NCBI GenBank assembly: GCA_030068145.1
Contig: JAPJBO010000198.1
Span: 186,001-250,000 of the forward strand
DNA length: 64,000 nucleotides
Direction: 5' to 3'
DNA from: Diplonema papillatum
Lineage: Eukaryota; Euglenozoa; Diplonemea; Diplonemida; Diplonemidae
Shown here: one piece after another, positions 52,553-63,139 of the stretch
How the letters are laid out: each line of letters begins with the position of its first letter
Position numbering within the stretch: position 1 is the first letter of the stretch
Notes under the pieces: generated by a model
Seen by the model: only the letters and a program-made list of their open reading frames with translations
Told to the model about the DNA's origin: nothing
Database searches by the model: none
Translations under genes and position numbers: made by a program

Positions 52553-53313
52553 TGCCTGCATCAAGTTGCCTGCATCAATTTGTCTGCATCAAGTTGCTTG
52601 CATCAAGTTGCCTGCATCAATTTGTCTGCATCAGGTTGCTTGCATCAAGTTGCTTGCATCAAGTTGCCTGCATCAAGTTGCCTGCATCAAGTTGCCTGCA
52701 TCAAGTTGCCTGCATCAAGTTGCCTGCATCAAGTTGCCTGCATCAAGTTGCCTGCATCAAGTTGCCTGCATCAAGTTGCCTGCATCAAGTTGCCTGCATC
52801 AAGTTGCCTGCATCAAGTTGCCTGCATCAAGTTGCCTGCATCAAGTTGCCTGCATCAAGTTGCCTGCATCAAGTTGCCTGCATCAAGTTGCCTGCATCAA
52901 GTTGCCTGCATCAAGTTGCCTGCATCAAGTTGCCTGCATCAAGTTGCCTGCATCAAGTTGCCTGCATCAAGTTGCCTGCATCAAGTTGCCTGCATCAAGT
53001 TGCCTGCATCAAGTTGCCTGCATCAAGTTGCCTGCATCAAGTTGCCTGCATCAAGTTGCCTGCATCAAGTTGCCTGCATCAAGTTGCCTGCATCAAGTTG
53101 CCTGCATCAAGTTGCCTGCATCAAGTTGCCTGCATCAAGTTGCCTGCATCAAGTTGCCTGCATCAAGTTGCCTGCATCAAGTTGCCTGCATCAAGTTGCC
53201 TGCATCAAGTTGCCTGCATCAAGTTGCCTGCATCAAGTTGCCTGCATCAAGTTGCCTGCATCAAGTTGCCTGCATCAAGTTGCCTGCACCAAGTTGCTTG
53301 CATCAAGTTGCCC
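52553..53313 (+). repeat. 14-bp minisatellite, about 54 units
   Basis: Unit CATCAAGTTGCCTG, almost perfect in the middle, with variants clustered at the left edge (TCAATTTGTCTG, GCTTG, AGGTTG) and a few at the right edge. Three plus-strand frames stay open because 14 bp repeats in 42 bp (14 codons, Cys-Leu-His-Gln-Val-Ala and so on); I do not regard this as a gene. 53314-53778 beyond it holds only a family J fragment (53425-53470). Confidence 0.95.
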
Positions 53314-53778
53314 GCCGCTGTCTAACCCAAAGCGTACAGACGAGCGTCGTCTACGTATATGTGGGTCAGCGGCCACGAGATACCGAACGTCTGTTTGGGG
53401 GAGGATGCAAGAACCGCAGCACAGGCGGCGGAGTCCAGCCTCAGAAGCTAGAGTAGAAGAGGGCGTGCTACAATGAAAACGCGTGCACATGCACACAGTC
53501 TCGTTTGTATACGCGATCCGGGTAACCGAAGCCATCGAACGCCACGGCCAGGGATGGATACGTTTACTCGCTGATCGATGCTACGGCAGTAAGGTAACCC
53601 CACAACACAGCCTTTCTAATGCGGCTTCAAACTGACACCCAACGGTTAACAACAAAAGAACGTCCTTAGGTGGGTTGAGAGGGTGGCTGGGAAAGGGGAG
53701 GAACAGAGCTTGTCGCTGTAGCGGCGGCTAGCCGAGAAGGGGGGGGGGAGGGGCGGGGCGCAGCCGGCTGTTGCGGCC

Positions 53779-53898
53779 ATGGAAGGCAAAGATGAAGAAA
53801 TGTATCCCGAACCGTACCCTGTGGGCGCACTCGTCATGGCCTGCGGGCTTAGCAACGAGCTTTTCAACGGCAAACTCGGGCGAATCAAGCGCTATCAG
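53779..53898 (+). CDS. Probable first exon of the SR-related RRM gene
   Basis: 40 codons from ATG 53779 (GGCCATGG context) to CAG|GTACGC. The residues ACGLSNELFNGKLGRIKRYQ match the start of a small beta domain common in protists and plants ('GL-x-LNGKxGRI-x-Y'), which normally continues into a segment ending 'xxLRPENL-P'. The exon at 57403 starts in the same phase with LENIQPAPAE, an apt end of that domain, so the two probably belong together, perhaps with one small exon between them that I could not find. The intron between is filled by a LINE and satellite repeats. Confidence 0.5.
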
Positions 53899-54019
53899 GT
53901 ACGCTCCCATTTCCCCCCTGGAGGGAGCTTAACCACCTTCAATCCTTGAAAGTAGTGCCCGTGGCGGTTGGTTACGAGGCCTCGATCCCATCCAAACAGG
54001 GCATTAGCTTAGTTCCCAT

Positions 54020-56400
54020 TCCAAATTCCGGCAGCTGACGGAATTGGAAATCCGGGCGGCTCAAAAAATAAAGTAAAAAACGCGGCGTGAACACCCAGAG
54101 CAGGTCCCCCAGCTGAACAAGGAAATCCGGGACCTAAGGAGGCGGATCGAAACGATTGTGCTCGGCGAAGGCAGCAATCACGTGCTACAGAAACGGCATC
54201 CGTATGAGCCCCCATTGATAGAAGATGTGCCCAGGGTCCAAGCCGGATACATGGCCCGCTACGAAGCGGTGGAACACGAAGTACCGGAAGAGAGATCAAG
54301 GCCAGTCCTTACCACCTCGGCACAACAGGGGAGAGAAGCGATAACGGTGATGAAGAAGCGAGCGAGGACGAGTCACCTCTCAGCTGCCTACCTGCTTACA
54401 CTACGGGAGAATGAGATAGACATTTTAGCAACCCAATTTTCACAGGGGTTAGCCGAAGGCATCCCAAGCGAACAGGCGCTTTCGTGGATCTTCCTATTAC
54501 CCAAACCAGGGGTAGCACTCACAAAGGAACAGCAGCGGCGTTCCGACCCATCGCCATAATGCCCCTGTTCTTGAAGCTGCTACATACACTCTTATCAAGG
54601 ACAGGTGCGCACAGACACTAAAAGAGAGAGAGACTTCAGTATGGCAGCCATCACCCACACGCCACACTGGAAATTGTAGCGAACGCCCAAGAATGGCTTG
54701 ACAAATCAGAAGACGGAGACCCACATGCCGTCATCATTGCAGATATCGAAGCCGCATTTGATACAACACCGCACAAACCCCTCGTAAAAGTCGTCGGGGA
54801 CGAATTCGGTGACAAGATCGCGGAAGCAGTAGGGACTCTGCTAGGTTCACAATGGTCCACGCTTACGACCCGCGAGGGCTTCACTTGCCCCTTGCTACCA
54901 CAAAGGGGGCTGCTGCAAGGCTCCCCTAGGCGTCACCCTATTCTCCTCTACACGTCAGACCCACCAAGGCCGGACCGGGTGCCGCATAGCAAATCGTACG
55001 TAGACGATACAACGTCCCACACCAAAATGAGTAGAGTGGCGCAACACGTTCAAGGGGTAATCGAGTGGATGCGAGACGAGAAGGGACTCAATGCAACAAA
55101 AGTTAGTAGTAGTTGCACCAGTCGAAAGCACCATCAACGTCCCCGGCGTCGGAATACTTAAGACCGCCTCCAGGGCGAAAGTGCTCGGCGGGTGTTTACA
55201 CGCACAGGATCCGACGGGCTGCCAAAACAATGCAAAGAAGATGGAAAGGTTCTCGAGGTTGTGCAAGCTGGTGAGGCAGTCATATCAGTGTTCGACCCGG
55301 GGTAAGGCGGAATTGTATCGAAGTTTCGTCCTGCCGGTGCTGGCGAGCCACTCCGTATCGCGTTGCTTTGACCCAAGACATCCAAAACTGAAGGCGGCGT
55401 ATAGCGACTTGACACCCAAACACAGACGAGGAATGGGGCTAAAGGACTTCACAGCCAGCATTTTAGGATTCGGCCTAACCCCAGTGAATGAGTGCGCCGA
55501 AATTCAACGATGGAGAGCCGCAACCGCCACGTTGCTCAATACAACGGAACTGGACCACACGCGACTTCCGACCACGGCCGACATCTGCTACCGAAAAGTA
55601 CGGAAGCTGCAACGCCAGCCATCGTCAGTCGTTAAGGCGCCTCGAAGCATCCAACCTGGCACTGCGCGATAGCCGGAGTTACAGGAAAGAAGAGTGCCAC
55701 AGACCCGCTGTCAAAAGTGTTCCCTACAGCGCCCGATAGAATGGGCAAGGGACACGCAGCCAACCGCTATATAAATGCAGCGGACGAGGCAGCAGGAAGA
55801 GCCCTGAACAGCCGAAGCGTCTTTGATGTGGAGTGGGTCTACCGAGACGCAGGCCTTCAGCCTAAGATGCCGCCGCTGGTATAGCGCAGATGGAGGAGAT
55901 CGGCAGATTTGTCCGAAAACCCCTCGATCACCAAGAGGAACAGCAGACTCCGAGAGCGGCTAAATGCGCCACGGAGCAGCATCAACGGCAAGACGCTGCA
56001 CCAGCTCCGGAAGGTCAATCTGCTGCAGGCGCTAGTGAGGCGCTCGGTACTACAAGACGGCACTACGGAGATATGCGACCTAGGAGGGTGCAATGAAAAG
56101 GCCACCTCCCATCATGTTCTGACGGCGGACGACGCAGCGCACCTCAGTTGGTTTCGGCCGGAGGCGGATCTAACCAGAGTTCGGGGGCAAAACACCCACT
56201 CACCAACCCTCCCGTGTATCGACCTGCAAACATCCCCCCAGCTCCGCCACTCGCAGTCCACCGAAGCAGATCAGCAGCAGATAAACCCCCCGTGTTCAAC
56301 CCATCTCCTCGCCAAGCAACCTTCTCTCAGCCCCATACGCTCCGACCCAATCACCATTCCCTCAACACCCTCATGAATCAGCACACCTCCCAACCCGCAA
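54020..56400 (+). mobile_element. Decayed non-LTR retrotransposon (LINE)
   Basis: Pieces in successive frames: 54158-54559 (SWIFLLPKPG), 54550-54625 (FRPIAIMPLFLKLL), 54630-55159 with motif A VIIADIEAAFDTTPH, motif B RGLLQGSPRRHPILLYTSD and motif C SYVDDTTSH, then 55091-55672 (AKVLGGCL, GKAELYRSFVLPVLASHS), a possible RNase H tail (GHAANRYINAADEAAGRAL, about 55748-55804), and a terminal zinc segment (CDLGGCNEKATSHHVLTADD, 56066-56130). At least four frameshifts make it inactive. The RNase H-like tail and terminal zinc motif point to the I-type group of LINEs, an inference. A shorter relative is at 12437-12620. No APE endonuclease is visible, so it is 5'-truncated. Confidence 0.85.
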
Positions 56401-56422
56401 CATCCTTCCGGGGGTCCGGTGG

Positions 56423-56945
56423 ACACGACAAGACACACAAACACAGTCATGCGGTTAACCCCTACACGACAAGACACACAAACACGTCATGCGGTTAACC
56501 CGTACACGACAAGACACACGAACACAGTCATGCGGTGAACCCCTACACGACAAGGCACACAAACACAGTCATGCGGTTAACCCGTACACGACAAGATACA
56601 CAAATACAGCCATGCGGTTAACCCCTACACGACAAGACACACAAACACAGTCATGCGGTTAACCCCTACACGACAAGACACACAAACACAGCCATGCGGT
56701 TAACCCCTACACGACAAGACACACAAACACAGTCATGCGGTTAACCCCTACACGACAAGACACACGAACACAGTCATGCGGTGAACCCCTACACGACAAG
56801 GCACACAAACACAGGTCAAAGTCCTGAGTGAGAAAACAACACACGGGGTGTAAGCGAAGAACACAAATCAGTTTGAGTTTCCCCCTCTACCTCTATATTT
56901 CCTCCCTTCCATTCGGAGTCGAAGCAGCTACGTCGAGTATTTTCT
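56423..56945 (+). repeat. 41-bp tandem array (about 9.6 units) within a family H copy
   Basis: The unit is ACACGACAAGACACACAAAC followed by ACAGTCATGCGGTTAACCCCT, repeated from 56423 to 56815 with small changes (GGTGAACC, AAGGCAC, CCATGCGG). Then the ordinary family H body follows ('ggtcaaagtcctgagtgagaaaacaac...cattcggagtcgaagcagctacgtcgagtatttt'). Family H at 50764-50812 has this 41-bp segment only once. Confidence 0.92.
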
Positions 56946-57402
56946 TTCGTGCCACATCGAATTGACACCCCATATGCACAGAAAGGACGCGTTGTCGTGA
57001 CGTTTCCCCCACCTGACAAAGATTGCGCTCTCAAGGTATGATTTTGAGTTTGCCAACAAGACGACACCAGCGTGAGCGCTCTCAAATAAGTCGAATAGTT
57101 GGCAGTAGCTGGCATTCAACATCCAGCCGGCCGCTGCGGCCGCCAGGGTGGCAGCTGAACCTCACGAGCACGAAACGTCGACACACAGACACCAATCTGC
57201 ACGCACAGGGGTAGCAGTCGTCAGATTGCAGAATGCTTGGCCACAACCCGCTTTGCGGGTTTACGGGTTTGCACGCAAAGCCCCGAACTTAAACACCCAT
57301 ACACACAGCTGGAAACATCCAGCCGGCCCGGCCTGGTCACCAGATTATAGAACCCCGGATCTCCAAGTGAACATACACTCTAAATCATCAACTCACACAC
57401 AG

Positions 57403-59390
57403 CTGGAAAACATCCAGCCGGCGCCGGCCGAGCGCTCCCGATCGGAGTCGAAGTCGCGGGCGCTGGAACGGCTGCCGACGAGCGACGACGAGATGGACAA
57501 GGAGCCGAGCACCGACCGGCGTGAGCGCGACAAGAGCGGGTCCCGCCGAGACAAGAAGGAGAAGCACGGGGGCCCGAGCCGGAGCGGCAAGAAGGAAGCC
57601 CGCGACCGTGACCGGTCGAAGCCGCGCGACAGGGAGCGGCGGAAGGACAAGGACAGGAGCGAGCGGAGGGACAAGAAGGACAAGGACCGCCACCGCGACC
57701 GAAGGGAGAAGGACAAAGACAAGGATAAGGACCGCCGAAAGCGGAGCCGGTCGAGGGACTCGAAGAAGAAGTCGAGGCACGACAAGAAGAAAGAGAAGAC
57801 CCGGGAGAGAGACCGAGACCGGAAGGAGTCCAAGAGGCACCGAACGCCGAGCAGCAGCCCGGAAGTCTCCGTGGCACCCTCCCGCTCCGAATCGCAATCC
57901 GTCCGGGCTGCGTCCGCGTCCTCAGCGTCCACCGAACGGGCGGCCATCGAAGACAAGAAGCAAGAGCCGCGCTGGGTCGTCGTCAAAAACCTGAACGACG
58001 TCCCGGTGTCGCCCGACGAACTGTTTTGGCTGTTCACGCAGTTCGGAGAAGTGTGGAAGATCATCGAAGCGACCGAGGAAGAACCGAGCCACCACCACCA
58101 CCATCACCACCACCACCACCACAACAGCAACCAAACCTCCAACAAGCCGACCCAGTGCTTTTACGTCCACATGGCGGAAAACTACCACGAGGCGGTCACT
58201 TACTTCCTGCTGAAGGACATCACGTTCAAGGCTGGAACCACCAGGTTCCGCTTGAACTGCACGTGGCCGACAGCCTTCAACAGCATCGAAGGGCAGCAGC
58301 GGGACTACACGTCGGTCAACGCAGTGCTCCGGGACATGTTGATGTCGGTCGACAGTGACGAAGCAGCCGACGGGCTCGAGGTGCTCTTCGAGTCGAATAA
58401 ATGGGTCCAACGGGACTTCATCTGGGGTCGCTGGGTTGCGGGTGACGGGTGGCTGGCGCCGAAGCAGGACGAATCGCACTTCAAGAGGATGATCCCCGTG
58501 GTCTCTTCGAGGGACGAGCTGGCGGTGCACATCGGCGGACTGTGGCGGGAGGTCACGCCGGAGGATGTGTGGCGGCTGGCGGGGACGTTCGGGAAGCTGA
58601 GGACCGTCAGCAGCATCCAAAAGATAGCGTGGTGCGTCGTCCGTTACGCCACCGAGGCCGACGCGACGAGGACGATGAAGTTGTTGAACGGCGTGCCGCT
58701 CACGCCGTACAAGAAGCTCCGCTGCGATGAGTTCCACCACCGCGACCAGAGACTCAACGTGGCCTGCCGGCACGAGACGCAGCCTGTGGTTCACTTGAAC
58801 CCACCCGCGTCGAGAGTGCTGCTCAACAACGTCGAGCACAACGAAAGCAGCATCGAGAACCTGTACAGGATCCTCGACGTCGGCGACGCGCAGGTCCACG
58901 ACCAGGGCGGCAAAGTCATGCTCCAGTTCCCGACCATCGGCCGCGCGGTCGTCTTCCTGGCGAAGTACAACTGCACCCGGTTCGAAGGAGAGCTGATCGA
59001 GGTTTTCTCTCTTTTCTCCTTTACTTTGATCACAGGTGTCACGGCAAGTTTTGGCAGCCGCTGCTTAACAACAGTGCATGCTAATCCATGTGGTTCATGT
59101 ACTTAAAAGAACTCAATGCTTAACAAGGCCGCAAGCGGAAGAAGACGAAGGCGACCACCCCCGACTCAGGGGTGCATCGAAGGAAGAAGAAGGTTCCGAG
59201 GGCAAGCAGCTCTCAGAAACGACCGGGGACCACGGGCACGCCAATGCCCTCGAAAGTGAAAAACGGGCACACGAGCCCGCCCTCGTATTCGCCGACTCAG
59301 TCTCTGGAATCACAAGAAAGCCAAACCCCGCTAGCTCCACAAATGCTCGACCTTGACGACGCAATGGCAGGTGACGACGTCATCCGATAA
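57403..59390 (+). CDS. SR-related RNA-binding protein with RRM domains
   Basis: Main exon 57403-59001 (533 codons; acceptor CACACAG|CTG, donor GAG|GTTTTC). Residues 11-165 are Arg/Lys/Asp/Glu/Ser-rich with RD, RE and SR dipeptides (SRSRDS), as in splicing-linked SR-like proteins. RRM 1 (about 190-287) has WVVVKNLN as its first strand and an insertion of 11 His in the loop before QCFYVHM. RRM 2 (about 373-446) has LAVHIGGL and WCVVRYATEADA; a third RRM-like unit (about 470-533) starts RVLLNN. A nuclear role in pre-mRNA processing is inferred. A last exon of basic then Ser/Pro-rich residues ending LDLDDAMAGDDVIR (stop 59388-59390) is likely, in the frame GRKRKKTKATTPDSG. Its 3' splice site cannot be fixed: the AAG at 59125-59127 does not give the needed phase, and a repeat fills the intron. 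Exon 1 may be 53779-53898. Confidence 0.75.
59035..59127 (+). repeat. Family K copy in the last intron of the RRM gene
   Basis: GGTGTCACGGCAAGTTTTGG, 'cagccgctgcttaaca', 'gcatgctaatccatgtggttcatgtacttaaaagaactcaatgcttaacaa'. A second partial copy lies after the gene at 59400-59460. A pyrimidine-rich stretch ending in CACAG (59009-59035) stands just before it and may be the ancestral 3' splice site. Confidence 0.8.
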
Positions 59391-59521
59391 CCTGACTTTC
59401 AAGGCAGTGCATGCTAATCCATGTGGTTCATGTACTTAAAAGAACTCAATGCTTAACAAAATTTGACGTGGGCGGCTTTGGATTTACATCTGAATGATAC
59501 CTCAGAAGCGACCGAAGCATG

Positions 59522-59699
<178 letters not shown>

Positions 59700-60115
59700 G
59701 TGGTTTACCGTGGGAATTGGAGCAAAGCGCATGGCAGGATGAGCACCCACCCAAACCAACACCAGAAGAGTTTTGGGAGGAGGCGGGGTTTCAAGTAGAC
59801 AGTCATGTGCGTGACGTCGTCCCAGCGGCGATCATAGCTTGCCTCATGGTCGGTGTTCTTCCCCTTCGTTTGTTCTTTATGTGAGTTCCATCCTGACTGG
59901 TTTTTCACCGTTCTCTTTCGATTGGAGTGGCCAGGGCGAAACGGGACGATCCCGTCAAGTGGGAGAGACCCACTACGAAACAGATCCGAGCAAGCGGAAA
60001 AAAGAGCCCAGGCCGAGAGAGAGAGTGTGTGTGCGGCCAGAGAAACGCCAGACAACGACTGCAGATCCCGCCTCAGAACGAGTGCGATGATGCCAGAAGA
60101 AGCCAGCAACAATTC
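59700..60115 (+). CDS. Possible two-exon membrane protein fragment between (TAC)n arrays
   Basis: After the microsatellite the frame reads LPWELEQSAWQDEHPP, EEFWEEAGFQVD and a hydrophobic helix VPAAIIACLMVGVLPLRLFF, then meets a donor AT|GTGAGT at 59881. A 54-bp intron (59881-59934, ending GGCCAG) joins it in phase to AKRDDPVKWERPTTKQIRA and KKSPGRERECVCGQRNARQR, basic residues as expected after a membrane helix. The start is unknown and the frame runs into the second (TAC)n array, so gene limits are not defined. No family recognised. Confidence 0.3.

Positions 60116-60165
<50 letters not shown>
60116..60165 (+). repeat. (CTA)n microsatellite, about 17 units
   Basis: Same repeat unit as 59522-59699, 0.4 kb downstream. 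Confidence 0.97.
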
Positions 60166-60166
<1 letters not shown>

Positions 60167-60823
60167 GGAGTTTTTTGGAATTTTCACGACCCGATTCCAG
60201 CCGGTACAAGCCTGCTTTGTGGCCCTGTACTGTCTAGTGCTGGTCGTAGGAAACGCTCTGCACACCCAACGCCCAGCTAGTGAAGGGGGATGGCTGGCTT
60301 CGTGTCCCTGATGCATGCACTCCACTTTGGGACGATCCCTTGGGTCTTTTCTCCCTCGCCGCATCGTCATCTGAGACAGCAGCATCGTCGCGTTGATCAT
60401 TTCTATCACCTTTGGCCAGTTGTTGCTGTTCGTCCGTTACTTGTCTTATCACTTCGGAAATGTTCTGTGGGCAAGCTCGTCGTGTTGTCACCTTTCCTTC
60501 GCAACGAAGACTGTCTTCGAGCACCTACAACGAGTCACCCCGGCCGGGAGGAGGAATAATTTGGAGGACCGGCTCTGCGTAGCTAACTTTCCCTCCTCCG
60601 ACCACCTTCCGCGGCACCCCGCAGGTAACCATCCGAACGTCACCAATTTCCCTCTGTGCGCCGGTCCCTCGCCTGAAAAAAGACACCCAAATACATACAC
60701 ACCTCACACGCCCCGCACGGCCGCGTGAGCTCACGCCGCAGTTCCATGCCAACCCTCCCCAGTTTAACCTCACCACCTCCCTTCATCGACGGCGCCGCAC
60801 GCAAAGCCCCAGCGCCGTACTTT
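60166..60823. other. No gene recognised
   Basis: No convincing coding frame or repeat family was found between the second microsatellite and the transposase stop codon. No left terminal inverted repeat for the hAT element could be identified here. Confidence 0.45.
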
Positions 60824-63064
60824 TTATGCGCTCACTAAGTGAGCGGAAGAGTCACTTCTGCTTGATACCGTAACGACACGACGGCGGTGACCTCCCAAGT
60901 GAAACTCCCGCTTTTCCTCTGTGGCCACCACTGCACTCATTTCGAGCAGATCTGCGCCTTTTTGGGGATGCACACCGGTTTGCCTCGGACGTGCTAGAAG
61001 TTTGTCTTGCCTTCCTCCTTCCCAACGAAGGCTGTCGACTGGCATGCCACCCCAGGCGCGCCGGGCTTCGGTGTACGATTGGCTTGAGGAATCACTGCCG
61101 TCATCGCCGCCCAAAACGTCGGTGGCTACATCATCAACTTCGATCGGTGACTGGGAACTTCCAGGACCCGGTGTCCGTCTTGCTTCCTCTGCCAGCTTCT
61201 CCTCATCCCACCAACAGTTTTCCGGAGGTGTGCGCGGGTGCAAGTTAGTGTGCACAACACACATTTGGTGCATTTTCTGAGCCAGGAGGCGGTTGCGGCG
61301 ACCGTGGGAAAGCCACTGCATACTAGAGAATGCGCGTACCACGTCCGCAGAACTCGCTGTGATGGCGGTCACCTCTGATGCAACTTTGGCAAGATTGGAC
61401 GTCCTTGTTCCCGCTACGACTTTCCACCATGCTTCGGGAGACCTCGTGCAGGCAAGGAGTTCCAGTTCTTCCTTGTCATCGGCGAAGACGCCAGTACCAC
61501 TCGAAAACTCCAGCAGCTCGGAAGCTGCAGCCACCCCAGCAACCGACTTGATGTAGGCCTTCGCGATCTTTCGCGTTTCAGGTTCGATGGCGTAGTCCGT
61601 GAGGATTCTGAGGGGTGACTTCTCATCTGGTGGCTGCGATGGCTTTCCAAGTGTCGACCCCATGCGCGGCGTGAGCACAGTTGCGGCACTGATCCAGCCC
61701 CCTTCGTGCTTCCGGTATTTTGCGATCCTGTCCTCGATTTTCGCCTTTACTGCCTGCATTTTCGTCCTCGTGAGTGCGGTAGGCATCGTTCCGGCACTTT
61801 CGTCACATGAGGCCTTCACAAACATGAGAGCAGGAATGATGTAGGCCGCTCGAGCGTTCGTTGACTGCAGCAAACTAACTGCCAGCCCGATAGCTTGCAT
61901 GAAGGGTTGAAGTGCGACGAATTGGGTCCACATGTTGCCTTCTAGCAGGGTAGCGATACCAGGGCAGAGAAGACACGCATGCTTGTCTTCTTTCATCAAG
62001 AGAAGCGTTACGCGCTCTTCGGCGACTTGCGCCCACGTTTCTGACATGGTAGTCCAGCGGGTTACCGCAGGAAGCACAAGCTTCTTGGACCGCGTCGACT
62101 TCTCTTCGTACAGTTTCGACAGATACTCCGTGTTTCGAATGCTTGCAACAACACTTGTTACCTGAGCAGCGACAGGATGGAATTCGTTCGGTGATTCCTT
62201 TCCCTTCGACTTGCGAGTGCCAACGCAGTCGTTGGTGCAGCGAGCGACGCTGTGCGGACCACAGACGAGCGTCTTCATCTTCGGAAAGTTTACTGCAAGT
62301 TTCTTTGCTGATGCCACTGCTGTCGAATCGCCGTCCGTCACAACGCAGATTGTCTTCTTCAGCAGGTCTTCGTCGCACTGGCGGAGGTGCGAACACAATT
62401 CATCCGAAGTGTGGCTCTTGCGGGTCAGTACACCTGCGTCAATTATCAGGCTCTGCATCTTGTTGGTTCCGGCAGTTGCCGCGAGAATGGCAAAGACCTT
62501 CTCCTTCCGTGCACTCTGCCAAGCGTCGCACTGAATGATGAGTTGTTCAGCACTGCTCAGCGAAGCGATGAGTGGGTCGGCAACCTCCTTGTAGACTTCG
62601 TTTAGGACACGAGTACCGAGTGTGTGCCGGCTTGGCAAGTCAGATTTCTTCAGATTCGGCCGTATACTTTGCAGGAGCTGAAGCAATAGCGGATCTTCAA
62701 CCGTGCTGAACGCGTGTCCGCTGGCGAAGACAAATCTTCCAATCGCTTTCTCGAGGTGTGTCTTTTCGCATGCTGTGACGCCGGGAAGGGCTTCTATCCT
62801 CCGCTGCTTTGGATCAACAACGCTAGCCCCTGCTGTCGATGCTGCAGCAGTCGGTAGCTTCCTCTTCTGGCCACACGTGGTGTCGCCTGCTTTGGTTCGC
62901 ACCTCCGGGGTTGCTTTCGTGCACTGTGCCAGATGGGCCCGCATCCGAGTTCCGGTCACACAGAAGATGTCCTCTCTGCAGTGATGGCACTTCGCAGCGT
63001 CTTTTCCACCCTCGGAAAACGACGTGAAGTGTGCGCGACTCCAGCATTGTTGACGGCCAGGCAT
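60824..63064 (-). CDS. hAT superfamily transposase with BED zinc finger
   Basis: 746 residues without interruption. N-terminal BED finger: CHHC (C26, C29) with H44 and C48 in MRAHLAQC, the DNA-binding part. Then a DUF659-like region (LPSRHTLGTRVLNEVY) and the RNase H-like core with the first Asp in IIQCDAW (about 180), the second in VVTDGDS (about 244) and the hAT CxxH motif in VCGPHSVARC. The C-terminus carries the hAT dimerisation pattern: WWKVV, then ASSADVVRAFSSM and RNRLLAQKMHQMCVVH. Cut-and-paste transposition with an 8-bp target duplication is usual for the family. Start ATG 63064 begins a sensible BED domain. Codon use is even and the frame is intact, so the copy is young or still used. 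Terminal inverted repeats were not found by eye. Confidence 0.92.
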   Translation of the reverse strand: MPGRQQCWSRAHFTSFSEGGKDAAKCHHCREDIFCVTGTRMRAHLAQCTKATPEVRTKAGDTTCGQKRKLPTAAASTAGASVVDPKQRRIEALPGVTACEKTHLEKAIGRFVFASGHAFSTVEDPLLLQLLQSIRPNLKKSDLPSRHTLGTRVLNEVYKEVADPLIASLSSAEQLIIQCDAWQSARKEKVFAILAATAGTNKMQSLIIDAGVLTRKSHTSDELCSHLRQCDEDLLKKTICVVTDGDSTAVASAKKLAVNFPKMKTLVCGPHSVARCTNDCVGTRKSKGKESPNEFHPVAAQVTSVVASIRNTEYLSKLYEEKSTRSKKLVLPAVTRWTTMSETWAQVAEERVTLLLMKEDKHACLLCPGIATLLEGNMWTQFVALQPFMQAIGLAVSLLQSTNARAAYIIPALMFVKASCDESAGTMPTALTRTKMQAVKAKIEDRIAKYRKHEGGWISAATVLTPRMGSTLGKPSQPPDEKSPLRILTDYAIEPETRKIAKAYIKSVAGVAAASELLEFSSGTGVFADDKEELELLACTRSPEAWWKVVAGTRTSNLAKVASEVTAITASSADVVRAFSSMQWLSHGRRNRLLAQKMHQMCVVHTNLHPRTPPENCWWDEEKLAEEARRTPGPGSSQSPIEVDDVATDVLGGDDGSDSSSQSYTEARRAWGGMPVDSLRWEGGRQDKLLARPRQTGVHPQKGADLLEMSAVVATEEKREFHLGGHRRRVVTVSSRSDSSAHLVSA

Positions 63065-63139
63065 GTTAAGTGAGTTTGTGATGTGTGACTTATAGTGTGT
63101 TCCTGGGTGGTGGGGGCAGCGTAGATGCAGGCACAGATC

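Noticed and set aside
7429..53313. CRISPR-like arrays among the tandem repeats
   Set aside because: The repeats are head-to-tail with no unique spacers, and the window is eukaryotic.
52308..53476. Plus-strand ORFs of about 260-380 codons with CLHQVACIKLPASS repeats
   Set aside because: Produced by the 14-bp minisatellite, whose three frames are equivalent and all open.
57380..58064. Long minus-strand ORFs opposite the SR/RRM gene
   Set aside because: Shadows of the Arg/Asp/Lys-rich repeats on the plus strand; the plus strand has RRM domains and splice signals.
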